The notes below the pieces were generated by a model, which worked only from the letters and a program-made list of their open reading frames with translations, ran no database searches and was not told the DNA's origin. From contig NZ_CP095855.1 in assembly GCF_023100805.1 (NCBI RefSeq), forward strand, positions 62,001 to 126,000: 64,000 nt of DNA, read 5' to 3'. Positions 63,860-64,000 of the stretch are shown one piece after another. The first letter of the stretch is position 1. Each line of letters opens with the position of its first letter. Source of the stretch: Chitinophaga filiformis. Its GTDB lineage: Bacteria; Bacteroidota; Bacteroidia; Chitinophagales; Chitinophagaceae. Made by a program: the position numbers and the translations under genes.

Positions 63860-64000
63860 TTATAATTTATCATGAAATTCCTGGCTATCGGTTGGCGCCT
63901 CTGTTCTTTCAAACATGCCATAATCACGGCTTACAGCAGCGATACGCAAACGATAGGTCTCAAACACATGATCACGTCCTGCCGATTGCGCCATACGATG
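63860..64000 (-). CDS. Partial gene at right window edge (46 codons visible)
   Basis: A minus-strand frame of 46 codons runs in from the right edge and ends with TAA at 63860-63862. The residues (SAGRDHVFETYRLRIAAVSRD, shortened) are protein-like, with no stop before the edge. Only the C-terminus is visible, so it cannot be identified. Confidence 0.55.
   Translation of the reverse strand, partial: HRMAQSAGRDHVFETYRLRIAAVSRDYGMFERTEAPTDSQEFHDKL

Overview
The window reads as Bacteroidota chromosome, most likely a Chitinophaga-like member of the Chitinophagaceae. The grounds are SusC/SusD pairs with FecI-type sigma and FecR anti-sigma genes, a type IX secretion C-terminal sorting domain, a DUF6520-like small secreted protein, an HTTM-family membrane protein and TAnnTTTG-type promoter candidates. 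This is inference from gene content; no rRNA or other marker gene is present, and I found no convincing tRNA, rRNA or CRISPR array.

Region 1 (1-16.1 kb) is visibly more AT-rich than the rest. It holds a partial gene at the left edge, a small secreted peptide gene (A), a SusD/SusC pair, a complete IS21-family element with a 5-bp target duplication, a second peptide gene (B) with a strong terminator, a truncated third peptide copy, an S9 serine peptidase and a lone ECF sigma factor.

Region 2 (16.2-42.7 kb) repeats the same logic with ordinary base composition. There are three sigma-FecR-AraC-like regulatory blocks (16.2, 27.6 and 39.9 kb). The two SusC/SusD pairs here (22.7-27.4 and 35.4-39.8 kb) are each divergent from a sigma gene. 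Each pair is followed on its own strand by a small secreted peptide gene (C, D). Two paralogous GT-C-like polytopic membrane proteins, a second S9 peptidase, a lipoprotein thioredoxin and two small membrane proteins complete the set. The SusC proteins carry an N-terminal STN domain, so each should signal through FecR to its sigma factor. No CAZyme lies inside the blocks, so peptide rather than glycan handling is a reasonable guess. The repeated set of small secreted peptide, SusCD, sigma/FecR/AraC, S9 peptidase and GT-C protein is the best candidate here for an undescribed system.

Region 3 (42.8-56 kb) holds a GH2 glycosidase with an extra helical C-terminus, a fourth AraC-like paralog, a UDP-galactopyranose-mutase-like flavoprotein, a 399-residue protein related to the left-edge gene, a DEAD-box helicase, a DUF1345 protein, and a minus-strand group of DUF6520-like peptide E, a lipoprotein, a small membrane protein and an HTTM protein, interrupted by a pair of REP-like palindromic repeats.

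Region 4 (56.3-59.8 kb) is a tight five-gene operon: Nudix-wHTH regulator with a degenerate Nudix box, NADAR protein, Tpt1/KptA RNA 2'-phosphotransferase, ADP-ribosylglycohydrolase and calcineurin-like phosphoesterase. It is a coherent NAD+/ADP-ribose/nucleic-acid repair module. Region 5 (59.8-64 kb) has a lipoprotein, a 116-bp tandem repeat, a PL9-like pectate lyase with a T9SS tail, two small genes and a partial gene at the right edge.
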